From Crotophaga sulcirostris (Eukaryota > Chordata > Aves > Cuculiformes > Crotophagidae): 64,000 nucleotides of DNA. The stretch spans positions 930,001 to 994,000 of the forward strand of contig VYZB01000294.1 in NCBI GenBank assembly GCA_013397455.1, read 5' to 3'. Of this stretch, positions 12,876-26,500 are shown piece by piece. Under the pieces are notes generated by a model. That model saw only the letters and a program-made list of their open reading frames with translations. It was not told the origin of the DNA and made no database searches. The position numbers and the translations under genes are program-made. Each line of letters opens with the position of its first letter. Position 1 is the stretch's first letter.

Positions 12876-14171
12876 CTGCTTTCCTTAAATTAGTCAAAGT
12901 GTTCATAAAGCCATAGGTGACTTAAGTTTACTTCCTTTCCCTCAGACTCCAAAGTGAGACAGAGTAAATTGATAATAATTATGACAAACTACTGATTTTT
13001 GTTAAACACTCTCTTTTTCTGAGCAGATAGATGTATATATCAGAGCTGTTTCAAGTTTTGGCAGTTTCATTTTGCTGAGGTTTGTGCCAATATTTCCTTC
13101 GGTTCTAGTCCAGATGGGTTCACATCCCAAAATTTAACTCTGACTTTCAGGATTGAGCAAAATCAGACTCTCAACTGAAATTTAAGGAAAATGACCTGCA
13201 CTTGAGAGACATAAGAAACCACTTAAATCCAAAGTTTGAGTTGCCACAGATTTGTTTGAAATTTAGGCCAAAGTTACTTATTAAAGCCACAAAGCTTACC
13301 TGTCTTTTGTCAGATTGACCCAAGTTTCAACTAAAACCCAAATCCATTTTCTTCACAAGTATTGAAAATGTTACCTATGGTGACATCAGAGCCTATACAC
13401 GTTATTTAGCACCATGATGGAGCAATTCAGATCCCTTATTTGCTAGATAGTTCAAGGAACAATGTTGGGGGAGATTGCTTTCAGATTCCTGTTGAAAATA
13501 ATGAAATGAAAACCCAGCCCAAATCAGAAAATTTTAACTGAAATAGACTTAAGCCGTGCTAAAAGAAAAACCATGAAATGTTTTTATTCCAGCTTGCTGT
13601 TGTAACTCTGAAAAGTTAGTTGACATTTTTTGAATCATGTGTGGATTATAAAAATATAGATTGAATGTATATTGAGAACAAATGTCATTATCAAGCACGT
13701 GCCTTATGGTATCTCTAGTCATTCCTAAATTTGGCTACAGACACTAAGACACACACGTTCTCTCTTTCTCCACTGTAACTGAGTGAATAGGGAAAGGACT
13801 AAGCAGCACATCATTCTACAATCAGTATTCCTTCCCAGTGGAGGTGTGTGTTACCTTGAGTAAGTGTTGGACAAACCCTTTGAAATCTATTCTGAGATTG
13901 GGATTGATAATTCTCTTCAGCAGAGAATTCACTAGTAGCCAGTATTTGCCTTAAGAAAGATGAGGGAGTTTGTCTTGAGGAACTCCAACTCAAAGTGTCT
14001 CCACATAAGGATTAGTTATCTACCCCAGGAGCCACGCATTTATCTAGCAGAAATCCTCAGAAGTCAACTGTGAAGCACTTTGAAACACTGCTTAATGAGA
14101 AATGGGAACTTGCTCACTTTCCTCAAGATATGGATCTTGATCTAGAAAACTTATGACTTTAAAGAATAAAT

Positions 14172-14404
14172 TGGAAGTTTAGATTGGATATAAGGAAAAA
14201 ATTCATTACTGAAAGAGTGGTGAAGCATTGAAATAGGTTGCCCAGGGAAATGGTAGAGCCACCATCCCTAGAGGTGTTCAAAAAGTTGTAGTAGATATGG
14301 CACTTCAGGATATGGTTTAGTAGGCATGGTAGTGCTGGGCTGGCAGTTGAACTGGATAAATTTAGAGGTCTTTTCCAACCTTAATGATTCTATGATCGTA
14401 TGAT
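14172..14404 (+). mobile_element. CR1 3' end fragment
   Basis: It begins at AGTTTAGATTGGATATAAGG, the conserved part of ORF2 encoding its last residues. It continues through AATAGGTTGCCCAGGGAAAT and GGTCTTTTCCAACCTTAATG to the terminal GATTCTATGATC. Roughly 230 bp are retained, with a 5' truncation typical of CR1. It contains point changes throughout and no usable reading frame. Confidence 0.92.
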
Positions 14405-15167
14405 ATTATAGATAGAAACTGTTCCTTTCATTTCAGGAAATAATTCTCATCTCTCTCTCTCTCACTAGTGGTACATGGGAGCCTAGCAGATCAGTTTGTG
14501 TTTCCTCGACTCCACTCTCAAGTCCTAGCATTATTTGCTTTCTCCATGCTTCAGTTCTTAGCTACCAGCCAGAAAATCAAAGCGTACTAAATATGCACAG
14601 TCAGCAGCCAGAAAAAAATAATTCACCTTTCTCTAGGGCAGCAGAGCCCTTTACACACAGATATATCTTGGCACACACCCGTGTGCAAAGGGATAATGTG
14701 GAATATTTTCTGAGAAATGAAAAACATTTTACTGGTTTCTTCTGATACCATCACATGCATTAGAGAGGAGAAAATGGGTTTTCTCCTCTCTAATTACCTC
14801 ATACCTGTACCTCCCATCGGTTATACTGCAGCCACTGATCCTGTATATGTCCAAGAACACCTTGGAAAAATATGTCCTGTCAATCAAATTAAGGCAAGGC
14901 TAGATGCCTAAAAAAAGTAGGGTTTACTGGTAGATGCTATGTATAAATTCAGCATGAGCCTTTTCAGGACTGACAGGTAAGGGACACAAATTTTCTTGTG
15001 CAGATGCTTTTGGAAGGCTGATTTGTTGCATATCTGATTTCCCAGTTAAGTGTAAAGGTTCCTAAAAATGAAAAGAGAGGCACAGAGAAACCAGAGGATG
15101 GCTAGAGTTAGTATTTTATTTTAAATAAATGGTGTTTAGCAGATGCTCTAAGACTGACTACCAGGAG
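14405..15167. other. Unique DNA containing a perfect hairpin
   Basis: No gene recognised. The segment opens with a short (TC)n run at 14451-14463 and contains the 16-bp-stem hairpin at 14759-14794. The 64-codon open frame at 14717-14911 simply reads through that hairpin. Confidence 0.55.
14759..14794. repeat. Perfect 16-bp inverted repeat with 4-nt loop
   Basis: The left arm ATTAGAGAGGAGAAAA at 14759-14774 is exactly complementary to the right arm TTTTCTCCTCTCTAAT at 14779-14794, with TGGG as the loop. The flanks do not pair further, so the structure is too short for a normal microRNA precursor. A stem this long and this perfect is not expected by chance in 64 kb. Confidence 0.93.
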
Positions 15168-15294
15168 CATTCAAGGTGTTTGGTATTTGTCACTTAGTGA
15201 CATGATTTAGTAGTGGACTTGACAGTGTTCGATTTACGGCTGGACTCTGATCTTAAAGGTCTTTTAGAATCTAAATGATTCAGTGATTCTATGA
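15168..15294 (+). mobile_element. CR1 3' tail remnant
   Basis: It contains the tail blocks TAGTAGTGGACTTGACAGTG, GGCTGGACTCTGATCTTAAA and AAGGTCTTTTAGAATCTAAA, ending in GATTCAGTGATTCTATGA. It belongs to the same tail type as the copy at 10649-10733. The 5' boundary is approximate. No coding sequence survives. Confidence 0.87.
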
Positions 15295-16542
15295 CACATG
15301 TTCCTGCTCGAGACTTGAAGTAACAAATAGAACATAAGTTTTCACAGCTATCAAGGGACACCTATGTTGTGTAACAGTTTGCTCTATGCTGATGAATGAG
15401 GCATGCCTGCCAGTGTTAAAAAACATAACTCCTCAGACTTCAGCAAAAGAGAAACAGTGGTTTCTTCACAATTCCTATACAATACTAAAAATATGGGAAG
15501 GATGGCTCATCCTCTGGCTGGTAAAAATGGATCTTTATATACATTACCAGATCAGCTATTGATGTGAGAGGTATTTTTAGCCACTTTCTGGTGGAGTCAC
15601 GGACTCTCTTCCTGCATGTCTAGAGGGGCAGCTGTTCAGCAAGAGTTATTCATGCTAAAGGTAGTGAATTTGTACAAACTAGTCCCAGAGAACACACTGG
15701 GAAGTACTGTATCTATTAAACGCTTTTGAGATCTGGGGTAAGATAATGGCTCCAGTAAATCAATGGCAATTTTCCCAGTGCATTAGTGGGGCTAGGACAC
15801 CACGCTTTCAGTTTTCCACAGAAGACCCAGACCTGATCATGTAAGATTTGAACAGTACTTAAGCTGAAATAAGATCTGCCCGTGGCAGCTTTAAAGCACA
15901 TAATACCATAGTATCTTGCTGCCTAATTCTGGCTATTATATACATTTTGTGGGCAGATAATCTGTAACCACTAAATTCTGCATTCCTTTTTGCTTTGGTA
16001 TACCCTGGGACTCTGTTAAGTGCATGAAATAAGCTACTTTGGGACCAAGATATATTCCATGTTGTACCTGCAAGTGCTGTGTGTTAATTAGACGTTAGCA
16101 AACCTCCCTCATAATTCCTTTCGTTGTTGAAAAAGTTGATTTTGTGTTATCAGAGAGCTACAGAAATCTTCTAAAAACTGTTATCTCATGTTGCTGGATA
16201 GGCTTTAGGACACTTTAAAGATGTGTTGGCTTCAGGCCCTAGAACAACTACAATAATTTTCTAAACCTCTTTATTGCTTTTTTTTTTTCTTTGAAAGCTT
16301 GAAACCAGATTCAATCCAAAAGTGCATTATCAGCTCTAGCTACACATCAGCTATGTTTATATGGATAAACTGTACACTTCTCAAACTTCTTTTTGGTTTT
16401 CAAGTGGCTTTCATGCGGCTTTTGTGTACAGCTACATCATCATGTATAAAGCCCAGGCAATTTTCTAGTGCCGACAGCAATTTTGTGCCTAGTTCACGTG
16501 CGCAGGAGTCCTTTACTGCATGTCCTTCAAAAAGTTAACTAT

Positions 16543-16663
16543 GAGGATTTTTTTTTGTTTTGAGTTAGTATAAAATGAACTCATTTTATAACAACAATGG
16601 AAAAGCAAATGAACTTTTCTTGTTCATTAAGAGGACTTTTTGGTTTGAGCTGATATAAAATGA
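16543..16663 (+). repeat. Diverged direct repeat pair with palindrome
   Basis: Segments 16543-16578 and 16631-16663 both read GAGGA, a T-run, TTTGAG, then ATAAAATGA, with a few substitutions and a length change in the T-run. The first copy runs into a perfect inverted repeat, TATAAAATGA-AC-TCATTTTATA (16569-16590). Confidence 0.6.
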
Positions 16664-17495
16664 GATTTTCTGCTTTTATTTCTTCTAAATATTTTATCAG
16701 TTTAAGGTAAGTTCTCAGGGCCCACTAGTGAGCATGCAGAGAAAATGCTGACAATCTGGCTAGTTTATGAAGATTGGAAGATTTTTTTGCCAACTTTTTA
16801 GCAGTTTAACAAGAGTGAACAGCAATTTGCTATTCTTTATTGGAGTCTTTATACATTTGGACAGGAAGAAGAAAGGTTTAGGAGCTGGTAACTTATGTAA
16901 ACTGAGTACACAGACTCTGCATTCAATTTCTAAATTGCTTTTTCCACCCATTGTAAGTTTGTTCAAGTTTGGAAGTAAGATATTGTGCCATCAAAGCTTT
17001 AGCTAGTGATACACAGAGAGCAGTGATAACCATGATGCATAGAAGGGGTAATAAACTAATACATTGGCTTTCAAGAGTATTCGAGTACCAGAAAGACCTT
17101 CTGATATTAACTTCAGAAAACGATGTTCTTATGAATACAATTTGATAGGTTTATCTGAATATGTCCATTTTAGCTGTATGCCTCCAGTTACTAGAGTCTC
17201 ACAACCTCAGTACATTTTTCTATTACATACACATGAGAAAGAAGAGGCTCAAAGGCAAAATAGCTTATGGCACCTCAGAGATGAGTAACTGTTCATTTAA
17301 TGCAGTAATATGATGCCAAATTTATCATGACTGTAGTGCTAAAGAACTTGTACACATGGTCTAAACTCAGCCTAATGCTCCAGCCTTTCTTTTTATGTTG
17401 GATTTGAGGGAAGAAAGTGGTCAAAGAACAAGACAAAACAGATCTGGGTTCAATTCCTTTTTCTGCTAATGAGCCCTACCCTTAGGATAAGTCTT

Positions 17496-17519
17496 CATTG
17501 CATTGCATTGCATTCATTG
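17496..17519 (+). repeat. Short (CATTG)n tandem repeat
   Basis: Three perfect CATTG units are followed by CATT and a final CATTG. It is a minor microsatellite with no associated gene. Confidence 0.85.
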
Positions 17520-20500
17520 ATGTGAAAAGGTCAACTTCCAGTCCTGAAGACACAACACACGTCTTGTGGTAGAGCAGACTCTTGTGTCTTGAGGCAGTAT
17601 GACCACTTGTTCTCTGTGAAGTCTGACTTTTAAATGGCGTGATGTAATTTCTTTCCTCTTTTTTCTTTTTAATTCAGAATGTTAGTGAACTATAAAACCA
17701 TGTTCATCATCATGCTCAGTATTGGTTAACCTATTCTGCCCACAATAGTGTGCTCCGTAAGTCTCCAAAGGTGGTTTGTACAGTGACAGTCAATGGAAAA
17801 AAAAAGTCCAAATTCCATAAACACACTTTTACTTCCACAGACAGGGTTGGATACCTGCAGGGTTAGTTGGGAGCCAGTTCCTAATGGCTTCAGGGCTTAT
17901 CTAAAATTTTTGTAAATGTACTTGTGACAGTTTGAAAAAGTGTTCAGTGTTATTGTTAAGTGCAGTATTAATTCATCACCCCAATCCTCCAGCTCATCCT
18001 CTAAGCAGAAGTAGTATATTGTAAGATTATCTGCATTATTTTCCCCAAAAAGATTAGAGAGTTCTTTAAGTGAAAAAAGGTTAAGGAAGGCTATTTTATA
18101 TAATAGTTGTGTAGTCAAATTCTTATTAATGCTGAAGACACTTTTCCTCTATATAATCCAAAAGGAATAAAATAATTTTACAGCTGTACGAGACAAGAAA
18201 TATGATTTAAAAGCCTTTTCTGAGTATTACAAGAACTTCTGGAGAAGTTAAAAAAAGACAGAGAGAAATGTGTCTTAAGGGTGCTTCACATAAATATTTT
18301 TCCTTAGATTTCAGTCACAAGATTAATTATCTCTAGTCTCCAACCTACTTCCAGTGCATGAGAGAACAGTCCAGAAGCAAACTCAGCATTTTTTTGCCAT
18401 CTTCGTGGAGCTTTAATCTGTAATTTGTGTGATTTAATAACATACTTAAGGAAGTTTTCTTGGCTAAAATCTGCTACATAATGCTGGTGACCTCCAGTGC
18501 CCTTCCTTTCTCTGAACCAAAGGCCTTAATTGTTCATCCTCTGATATGTACAGAGAGGCCACTAAAAAGGATAAAATCCAATATAAATAAATGACATTTG
18601 GTGATGAGGTCAACTCTCAATTTAAGATTTATTTTACCCAGATGCTTGAAATGAGTAGCTAGACTCCATTTCAAGGTTAAGGGAAAACTTTATAGGAGAA
18701 TTGAAGGAGTCAAATGTTGAAGCATCTGTACTACGTTACATTTTAGGGAGGCTACTCTGTCTTCAAATTCATCAGGTCTTATGATGTCATCTTTCATGCT
18801 GAGAATTTCAAGCCTGAGAAAATCGTTATCTGATAACTGGAAAAAAAATAGGTTACAATAAACAAGATCTAAGCCATACATGGATATTCAGGTTCTGCAA
18901 GATGCTGGACCTACCAGGTCACTTTTCTGGTCCTACTAATGTCAAAGGAACATATGCTCTCAGTTTTGGAGGGAAAGGACTCCGTTTCCCACTGAATCTA
19001 CCCTTAAAATGAACTCATTTAGCGTGAAGATCATGTTCATTATATGACTTTAAATCCTCCTCCTAAACCCTTTATGTATCATGCAGCTAAATGAAATTAA
19101 GATGTCTTGAAGATCTATACTGAATGCAAAACCAACTGACTGTCCAGCTGTGGGAGAGTTAAATGCCAGTGAAACTAAACTTGGATAGTGACTGGGGGTT
19201 TGGGTCTTCATTCTGCCATTAGTTTCCATTGTGATTCTGGTAAACATAAAAAAATCTTATCTTGTTCAGCAACCATATCCAAAATCCTACTAAAATCTAA
19301 TTTATTTCATGCTACTTATGACAGGTTTATTTTCTGTAATTCACTTGGCTTTAGTGCTCAGGAGATCACTTTAGAAAGTTCATTTTGTTTTACTTTCAGC
19401 TCTTGCTGTAGAAATTTCATTCCAGAACTTATGAAATATTTCTAGAAAATAATAAAAAGAAACCCTTTCCATATAAATGTAAAATTTATCTTTATATGTA
19501 AAATACAATGAATAATTATAGGCACACAGTTAATACACCCTTACAAATCCCTCTTTTCCCTGTAGTCCTACATTAGGACCTGAGAATATCCTTTTCTGGA
19601 GTCTGGGATGCTGCATCTTCACAAATTTCATATTTAAGCATTTGAACATCTTCGGGATACTGCACTTACTTAGAACTATCCTTCCCCATCAGCTAGAACT
19701 GAAATCTGTGATATTTTCCAAGGCAAATGGAAAATTCTTATTACCACCTCCATATCCCAATTTGCTTGAGAAGGAATCGCCAACGCTCAGGCATGTCACA
19801 CATACAGCAGATACCTTGTTTGATATTTATCAGGCAGAACATCTTGATAAATTGATGACTAAATGACATGCAATTTAATTGTTAGAGAAGCACTCTTTAG
19901 AGTCAAAACTTTTTCCACAAAAGCAAAAAATGAGTCACAAGGTTTACTGAGAACACTTGAGTTTCTTCCATAATCCCAGTGCTTCGTTCATTTTAAAGAA
20001 TTACTGTCTCTATAAGGACATATTTACGAGGTGTCTGGTACTATAGATCTGTTTACACAAATCTTCTATTTATACCATTTCACTCAGAGGATGGATTGTA
20101 AAGTTAATTAATGATAACAAAGTTACTGAACTCTACCCTACTTCAACTAACTGGCTTCAAATATGATATTATTTCAAGTGATCTCAGATATTTCACAGCA
20201 TATAATGTTGATGTACACAGTATTAGGGACTCTATTCATGTCTGAAATCACTGAACCTTTTAATTGTGAGTTCTTTCTTTTGCCACGTGGTGTTGAACTC
20301 TAATACTTAGGGTCATGATATTTCAGAATAGGTATTTCAGAGCATACACCCTAAATTATCCCCTCTGACGTCCTTATTTCTGCACATCCATCTTCTGAGA
20401 GCAAATTGAGAATAATGGGTCCTGTGAGAATAAATACACTGTGAAGCAATGACTAGTGCCATGATATAAATTCTGAGGAAATAAAGCGTTCTTTTAACTG

Positions 20501-23500
20501 TATAAATAGCAGTAGGGATGGGGGAGTGTATGTTAAACAAAGTCCATACAGTGAAATACTGAACAAATGCTTGCTAATCTGCCAGAATTCCTGTGATTCA
20601 GTGAGGTCTGAGGAAAAACAAAAATAACCCAGTAACCAAGATGACTTCCAAAGCACACAAGGAGTCTGAAGTGAAGTTATACAGAGAATCTCCCTTCTGG
20701 TATTTCCCATATTCTGAGTGCTTGACTTAGACTGCTATTGTTCTTCTAACTTTGTTTAAAAAAGTAGTGTATCCACATGTCCTGTGTATAAAATATTACT
20801 ACACACAGAGGGCTGTTTTAATAAGACTTTCTCGTGAGAACCACACCTCTTATTGTCGTATGGAGAACTAGATGAGGGATCCCAGTGCTCTTATAGTCAT
20901 TTCAGGTTTGCCACTGATTTCTACAGTGGATTAGAACTTCACCTCTAATATTGTTAATAGTCAAAATACAACCGAAGGAAATGAAAGCAAATGGTAGTAA
21001 AACATGAGCAGTAAACCTGTCTCACAAATTTCTTGCGGTTTTACAAGGATGTAGTTAATACATTAAGTTGTTGTTACCTAATTAGGTGACTTTTATTGTG
21101 TCATCAAACAGAAAACTGATACCAAATGACATGTGCATATGAATGAATGAGAGAAGGGAGACCATGTCAGCAGAGCAGAAAGTAGCCACTACCTGAAGTG
21201 TGATTGCAGTGTGGGAGCAGAGGTCTTCCGAAGGAGAATATATTTATATGGAAGAAATAAACAGTGAATAACAATTAATAAGAATTTACTGGCAGTTTGT
21301 CTTCATAGAAAAAAAATTAAACTGGTCACAATTAAACACATACTTGCAATACTGTTTTAAATAAGACCTGCATCAGTACTGTGGCTTATGTCTCCTCTTT
21401 GAGTCACACCAAAAGCACCATGAACCATCCTTTGAGGCTTCTGCATCCCTTACTCATTTTCATAAAGAATAAACTGGGGTGACTCTCTTGGGGGGGGAAG
21501 ATGACCTGTCATTGTCCCTGTTCCCATTCCCATTGCAGTCATCAGGACTTCAGTGGAAAAAGGAGCAGTAAAGTATAATACTATTCAGTTTAGTGAAGAT
21601 GGTAGAATTAGGAGATAAATGCTGAGCAGATCTTTAATGAAGTAAATGCTATTTTTAATATTCTCTGCTTCATCATTAAAAGCTCTTACCTTCATCGAAA
21701 AATGTGGCACTATAAAACTAAGCATGCACAAACAGACTTAGTCCATGACAGCATGTCAGAATACATTAGACCTACTGTAATGATGAATGCAGCAAGACCT
21801 TGATTAGATAACAGATGCAAGGTGAGGCTCAGGAAAGACAGGGTACCAATAATAGTAAAAAAAATGAACCGATCTGGACACCCTCTTGGCTGCCTCCCTC
21901 TCCACCCACAAGTGCCTGACCTGGGGAAAGCTGAGTCACGTTTACAGGCATGGCTGTGACCTCAAGGAAACTCAGATGTGGCTCCAGAAACAGAAGGGTG
22001 GATCTGGAAAAGCCACAGTTACCGTTTCTATCAGCTTCGTTAAGTCTTCCTGAGTAGAGACTAAGCTAAGCATTCAGTTTTCTTGGGGATATCTCACTGC
22101 CAAGGACAGGAGCATGCTAAATGCTGTTGCTTTTAAAATCAATCCATAGAAAAATGCAAGCATTTAGTATTCCCTCAGCCACCCTGCCCAAAGAATGCAG
22201 GAACAAGAGCGGAGCTTGATAACCATTTATGGGGGCTAATTGACCAAGAACAGGCTTGTTACTCTGTGCTCCCTTGCCTGCCACTGTGTGTTACCTGGTA
22301 CAGATGCTGGTCTACCTTTTAGGTTTTTAAAACCTTGCATGTACCCACCAAATCCTGCACTACTCCCACAGTAGCTCTGCTTCTGTACGAGCTGTGCATT
22401 TCAGCACAAAGGCTGACCTCCATGAAGCTGGAGACTGGCTCTGACCTGCATGATGGGCCATACATCACCAGAACGGTGAGAGAGCCTGTTTATACTAATG
22501 GAGAGGGCTCAGCTTTGGGCCTCAGCAGATTAACTCTACTTATAGATGGCTAAAACAAATCACAGGAGGGGATTTTAATGTCATAACAGCCCTGGAAGTA
22601 GCAGCTCTTTCCCGTTACCAGTGCGGATAGGACATGGGAAGCGCAGGAGCAGTTGTGGCAGGAGAGCTTACTGAGCCAGTATTTCCAAGCCTTGCGGATG
22701 GCTTTGGAGAAGAATGAGAATTTCACAATATCTTTTGGTTAATATTGCTATTCACAAATGACCTAGAAGTGCTACAGGTGTTGGTCAAGTGATTTGAACC
22801 ACTTATTTGCACAGGCCATTTTTATAAGGCTTTTATAAATTTTTCTTTGTTTGAAGCTAAGAATCTCAGTAGTTACCTACTGTTGGTTTTCTATTATAAC
22901 AGCAGAAAAGAGAAAAAAATCACCACTAGATTGTTTAGCAAAAATCAATGAAAAGCATAAAAGGAAGCTTTCCAGGTGGAGGCTACTTAAAAGTTGGACC
23001 AAAAATCTTCATTCTGGATTGCAGGTTATAAGAATCAGATATAAACTACTTATTTTGCAGTGATTTTTCTAGAAGATATTTACAAGGAGGAGTAAAGCCA
23101 AACTTTCAAAAAAAAATAAAATGTACTTACAGCAATTTATCAGTCTTTAATAGCTGCCCTGCTATTTAGTATCATGTTCTAGGAGATTCTCCATGGCTTT
23201 TTCAAAAAAAGTTTGTTAAACACAAGCTGCTTTTTCCTTCAAGCAATAAGATTTCACAGCATTTCATTTTGATTATAGAATGGTTCACTTCTCTATCTAT
23301 ATATACCTATATTTTTAAAATAAAACACTGCTTTCTTTTCTTTCTTTTTTTTTCCTACCTGAGTTATAGAAATTGCATTATGTAGAAGAAAACAGTCGTA
23401 ACAATTTATGGTATGATTTATGGTACTTTTCATGCTTTACCTTTTCATTTTTAAATTTCTAACACCACAAACAGAGTCTAAGCATTATGCCATACAAATA

Positions 23501-26500
23501 AGTAAAACAACCATAATGGCTTGTGTGAGCAAATTTTTACTCAATTACTTCTGGGTTTGGGTTCCCTTTCTTTTTTTTTTTTAAACACCAGTACAAATAA
23601 AATAGCAGTAGTGTATTTTAAGCATGTTGTTCAGAGAAGTACAAAAGAACCCAGGTGAGGAAAAGGAATAGCTATTATTAGATGAACAAAAATATATTTG
23701 AAAAAAGGGACAAGCAGTTGGTTATATGACTTTGATTTTGGTTTTGACATGCAGAAATATATTATCAATGTCATTAATTTCTTTTTTTTTAAAGAATCTT
23801 TCATTATAGATATCTTCAGGAGCATGAAGATCCTTTACCCCTCAATTAACCTGTAAAAGTAATGCTGAATATACACTGCAATAAGAAGGAGTAAGCAGTT
23901 GTGTACATGAAGAAAGCTGTTGTTGAAAAAGGCACCAAGTCTTGCGGCACATGTTTAATTCTGAATTTCCTCGGGCACAGATGAAACTCCTTCCAAAACA
24001 AAATGATCCATAATTCCTATTGGGCATGGGATTTATGCTAGGGGCTACATAAAGGGCAAGTGCATTAGTTTGTAAATGTCACACCACAGCAGACTTGGAA
24101 AAAGAGAATTAAACTCTAAGAACAAAGCTTTCCTAAGGCCACATGACACAAAGCTCAACAAAGAATATCTTGACAGGTAGGGGGTGGAGAAGGAAAAAAA
24201 ACATAGCCTGTCTCTCTCAGCAGGAGCACGTAAGTAATGTGGTACGAGGCTTACAAAGAAAAATACTGAAAATCTGAAAAAATGTGCACTACAGAAACTA
24301 TACTGCTTTCTAACATGTTTTTTGTGTTAATTCTTTAGCTCCTATGGTACAGTATCTTGCATAAGTAATACCCTAGTTTACAATATTATCTGACACGCAG
24401 AAGTGCTAGACTGCATAAAGATAATTCAATCAGTCAGCAAATCCTGTTGCCTCTCAGTTTATAAATTCAAGTGATGATTCTGCATTCGCCTAATGTCAAT
24501 CTGTGGCAAAAAGCCCAAAATAAGGATTATAGCCAAGGAATTTTGTGTGTGAGAGTAGAAAGAAGGAACTCTAATTTGCAAAATTCCTCTCAGAGATGTG
24601 TTTCTAGAAAAAATATGCACCAGCTTCTCCTTCAGATTACTTTAAAAAATTGATTTTTTTTGTATGATTAAGATAATGTTAATGTAGACTTTTCATCAAT
24701 GGTTGCTTTGCTAAGTCTTCTCCTTCTGTCATCTCAGATTGTACAAAATCATAATGCTGTAACCAAAGATTATTATATATTCATTGGGTTATCTACTCCA
24801 ACTGCTCAGACATTCTGCCCTTTTAAGCTTAAGTATGTTGGAATAATCAGTTTTAATATTGTATGAGACAAGCCACACAGCACTTTCACTGCTGTGATTG
24901 AACCTGTAGAATTTCAGCTACTGTAAGTACTGATATAAAGAAACCTAAGTTATGACTTCTGGGTTAGTTCAAATGCTAAAGGACTTCTTACATTTTTTAC
25001 ATCTGCCAGCATCTTTCTATCAGCCTTTGCAGAAATATATATCTTTGTGTAGTGATTATAAAATGCCATAGGTATATTACAGCATATTTAAAAATACTAA
25101 AATTAAATATCCATCAGTACTTTCATCTGTGTGCATGCATAAGACTTCTAGTGCCAAAAGTCTAACTTAACAGTCTATAAAAAGTGTTTCTATTTGTTTG
25201 AGTAGCCTCTATTCATCTGAGCAGCAGGCAGCATGATAGAAAACCAGGGTTTTTACAAAGGTGTTTTTAAGTCTTGAAGGAGCAGTTTATGGCTTTCTGA
25301 ACTTTCTCTACTTCTGTTGTCACACTGCAGGAGCAGTGGCCAAGAGACCCCCACAGGTCATGTCTACCTCCCACTGAACAGTCTATTTGACTAAAATTCA
25401 TCCCTCACATGAAGTCTAAGGCAGAAGATAACATATTACCACGTACTTTACCAACTCCTGGCATCTCTAGTGAAGCCTGCAGGAAACAAAGCATTCTGTA
25501 GATTAAATATAGCAGAGGTGTTTCTACACAGCTGGTCTGCATTTGCCACCCAGGCACCAGACTTCAGCTCTCCTGCATCTTGCCCAGGAGCAGAGACCGG
25601 GGCAACATTCATTCTTCTCTTAAAGTACCACTGAGAAGACAACCAAGATGTGCAAATGCTGAGGAGCAATGTGTGGTCTCAGGTTTGCTTTCTCTCTTTT
25701 TACATCAAAGAGGAAGTTGACACATATGAGGCCCTTTTTAGTTTTTAATATCTAATAAGAATATTGTTAGGAGACTGAGAACTTTCATAACAAGAAGACA
25801 CTGGACTTCCAACTTAAATTTCATTCCATTTGAGGATGAAGAGATCTCCAAATTTTCCATCTAAATATGTGACAATAAAGATTTTATTTCAAAGTTTTAG
25901 TCATTTCAATCCTATGTTGCTCTCTAACCCTCTTTTTATTCCACTACCTCCCCACACATACACAGTGTGTAAGGGAGTTTCTATTACAGTTATTTATAGA
26001 AAAATACCATTTGCTTTATGACCAATAACAGATAGATTCCCGCTTTCTTGTTCATGAAAGATATTCTTGTTGCTGGTGCGTTATGCTGCTGTAGTCAAAT
26101 GATTCTCTGTGCTGCTGCTTAATAGGTAGTGGCATAGAAATAGAATAGTAGTAGGAGAGAAGATTAAATTTAGCATAGTTCTGTAGATATATACTGACAA
26201 CTTTTCTGTCTTATTTTATTTACACAGAATTGCCATTACTGGACAAGACAGTCTGTCACCATACAACCTTCTTGAACACTTTTCCCCACATCCACTGCGT
26301 CTTTTGTCCATGGAGCCTGTGTTTGGTGCTTCTATAAAAGAATGCTTATAAATTTACATCCTTAGAGAGACTTTTGTACAGGATTATCATTTTCTAATTG
26401 ACTTTGGACAGCTTCCAAAGCATATAAGTAGTAATGCCCAAATACAGGAATCACAGCAGTGATTTCACTGAGGGTTGTTAGCAAGTGAGCTTATTTTGAA

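Larger units (their letters stand above)
10734..14171. other. Unique DNA with a polypyrimidine tract and an AT palindrome
   Basis: No gene recognised in about 3.4 kb. The stretch contains the 93-nt pyrimidine tract at 12685-12777 and a perfect 20-bp AT palindrome at 12856-12875. It also has a short ATGCAT-rich inverted repeat near 11024-11040. The open frame at 11403-11720 (105 codons) is low-complexity and unrecognised. Confidence 0.55.

Noticed and set aside
21880..22560. GC-richer patch considered as a gene end or LTR
   Set aside because: No open frame with a domain, no TG...CA-bounded direct repeats, primer-binding site or polypurine tract could be identified.
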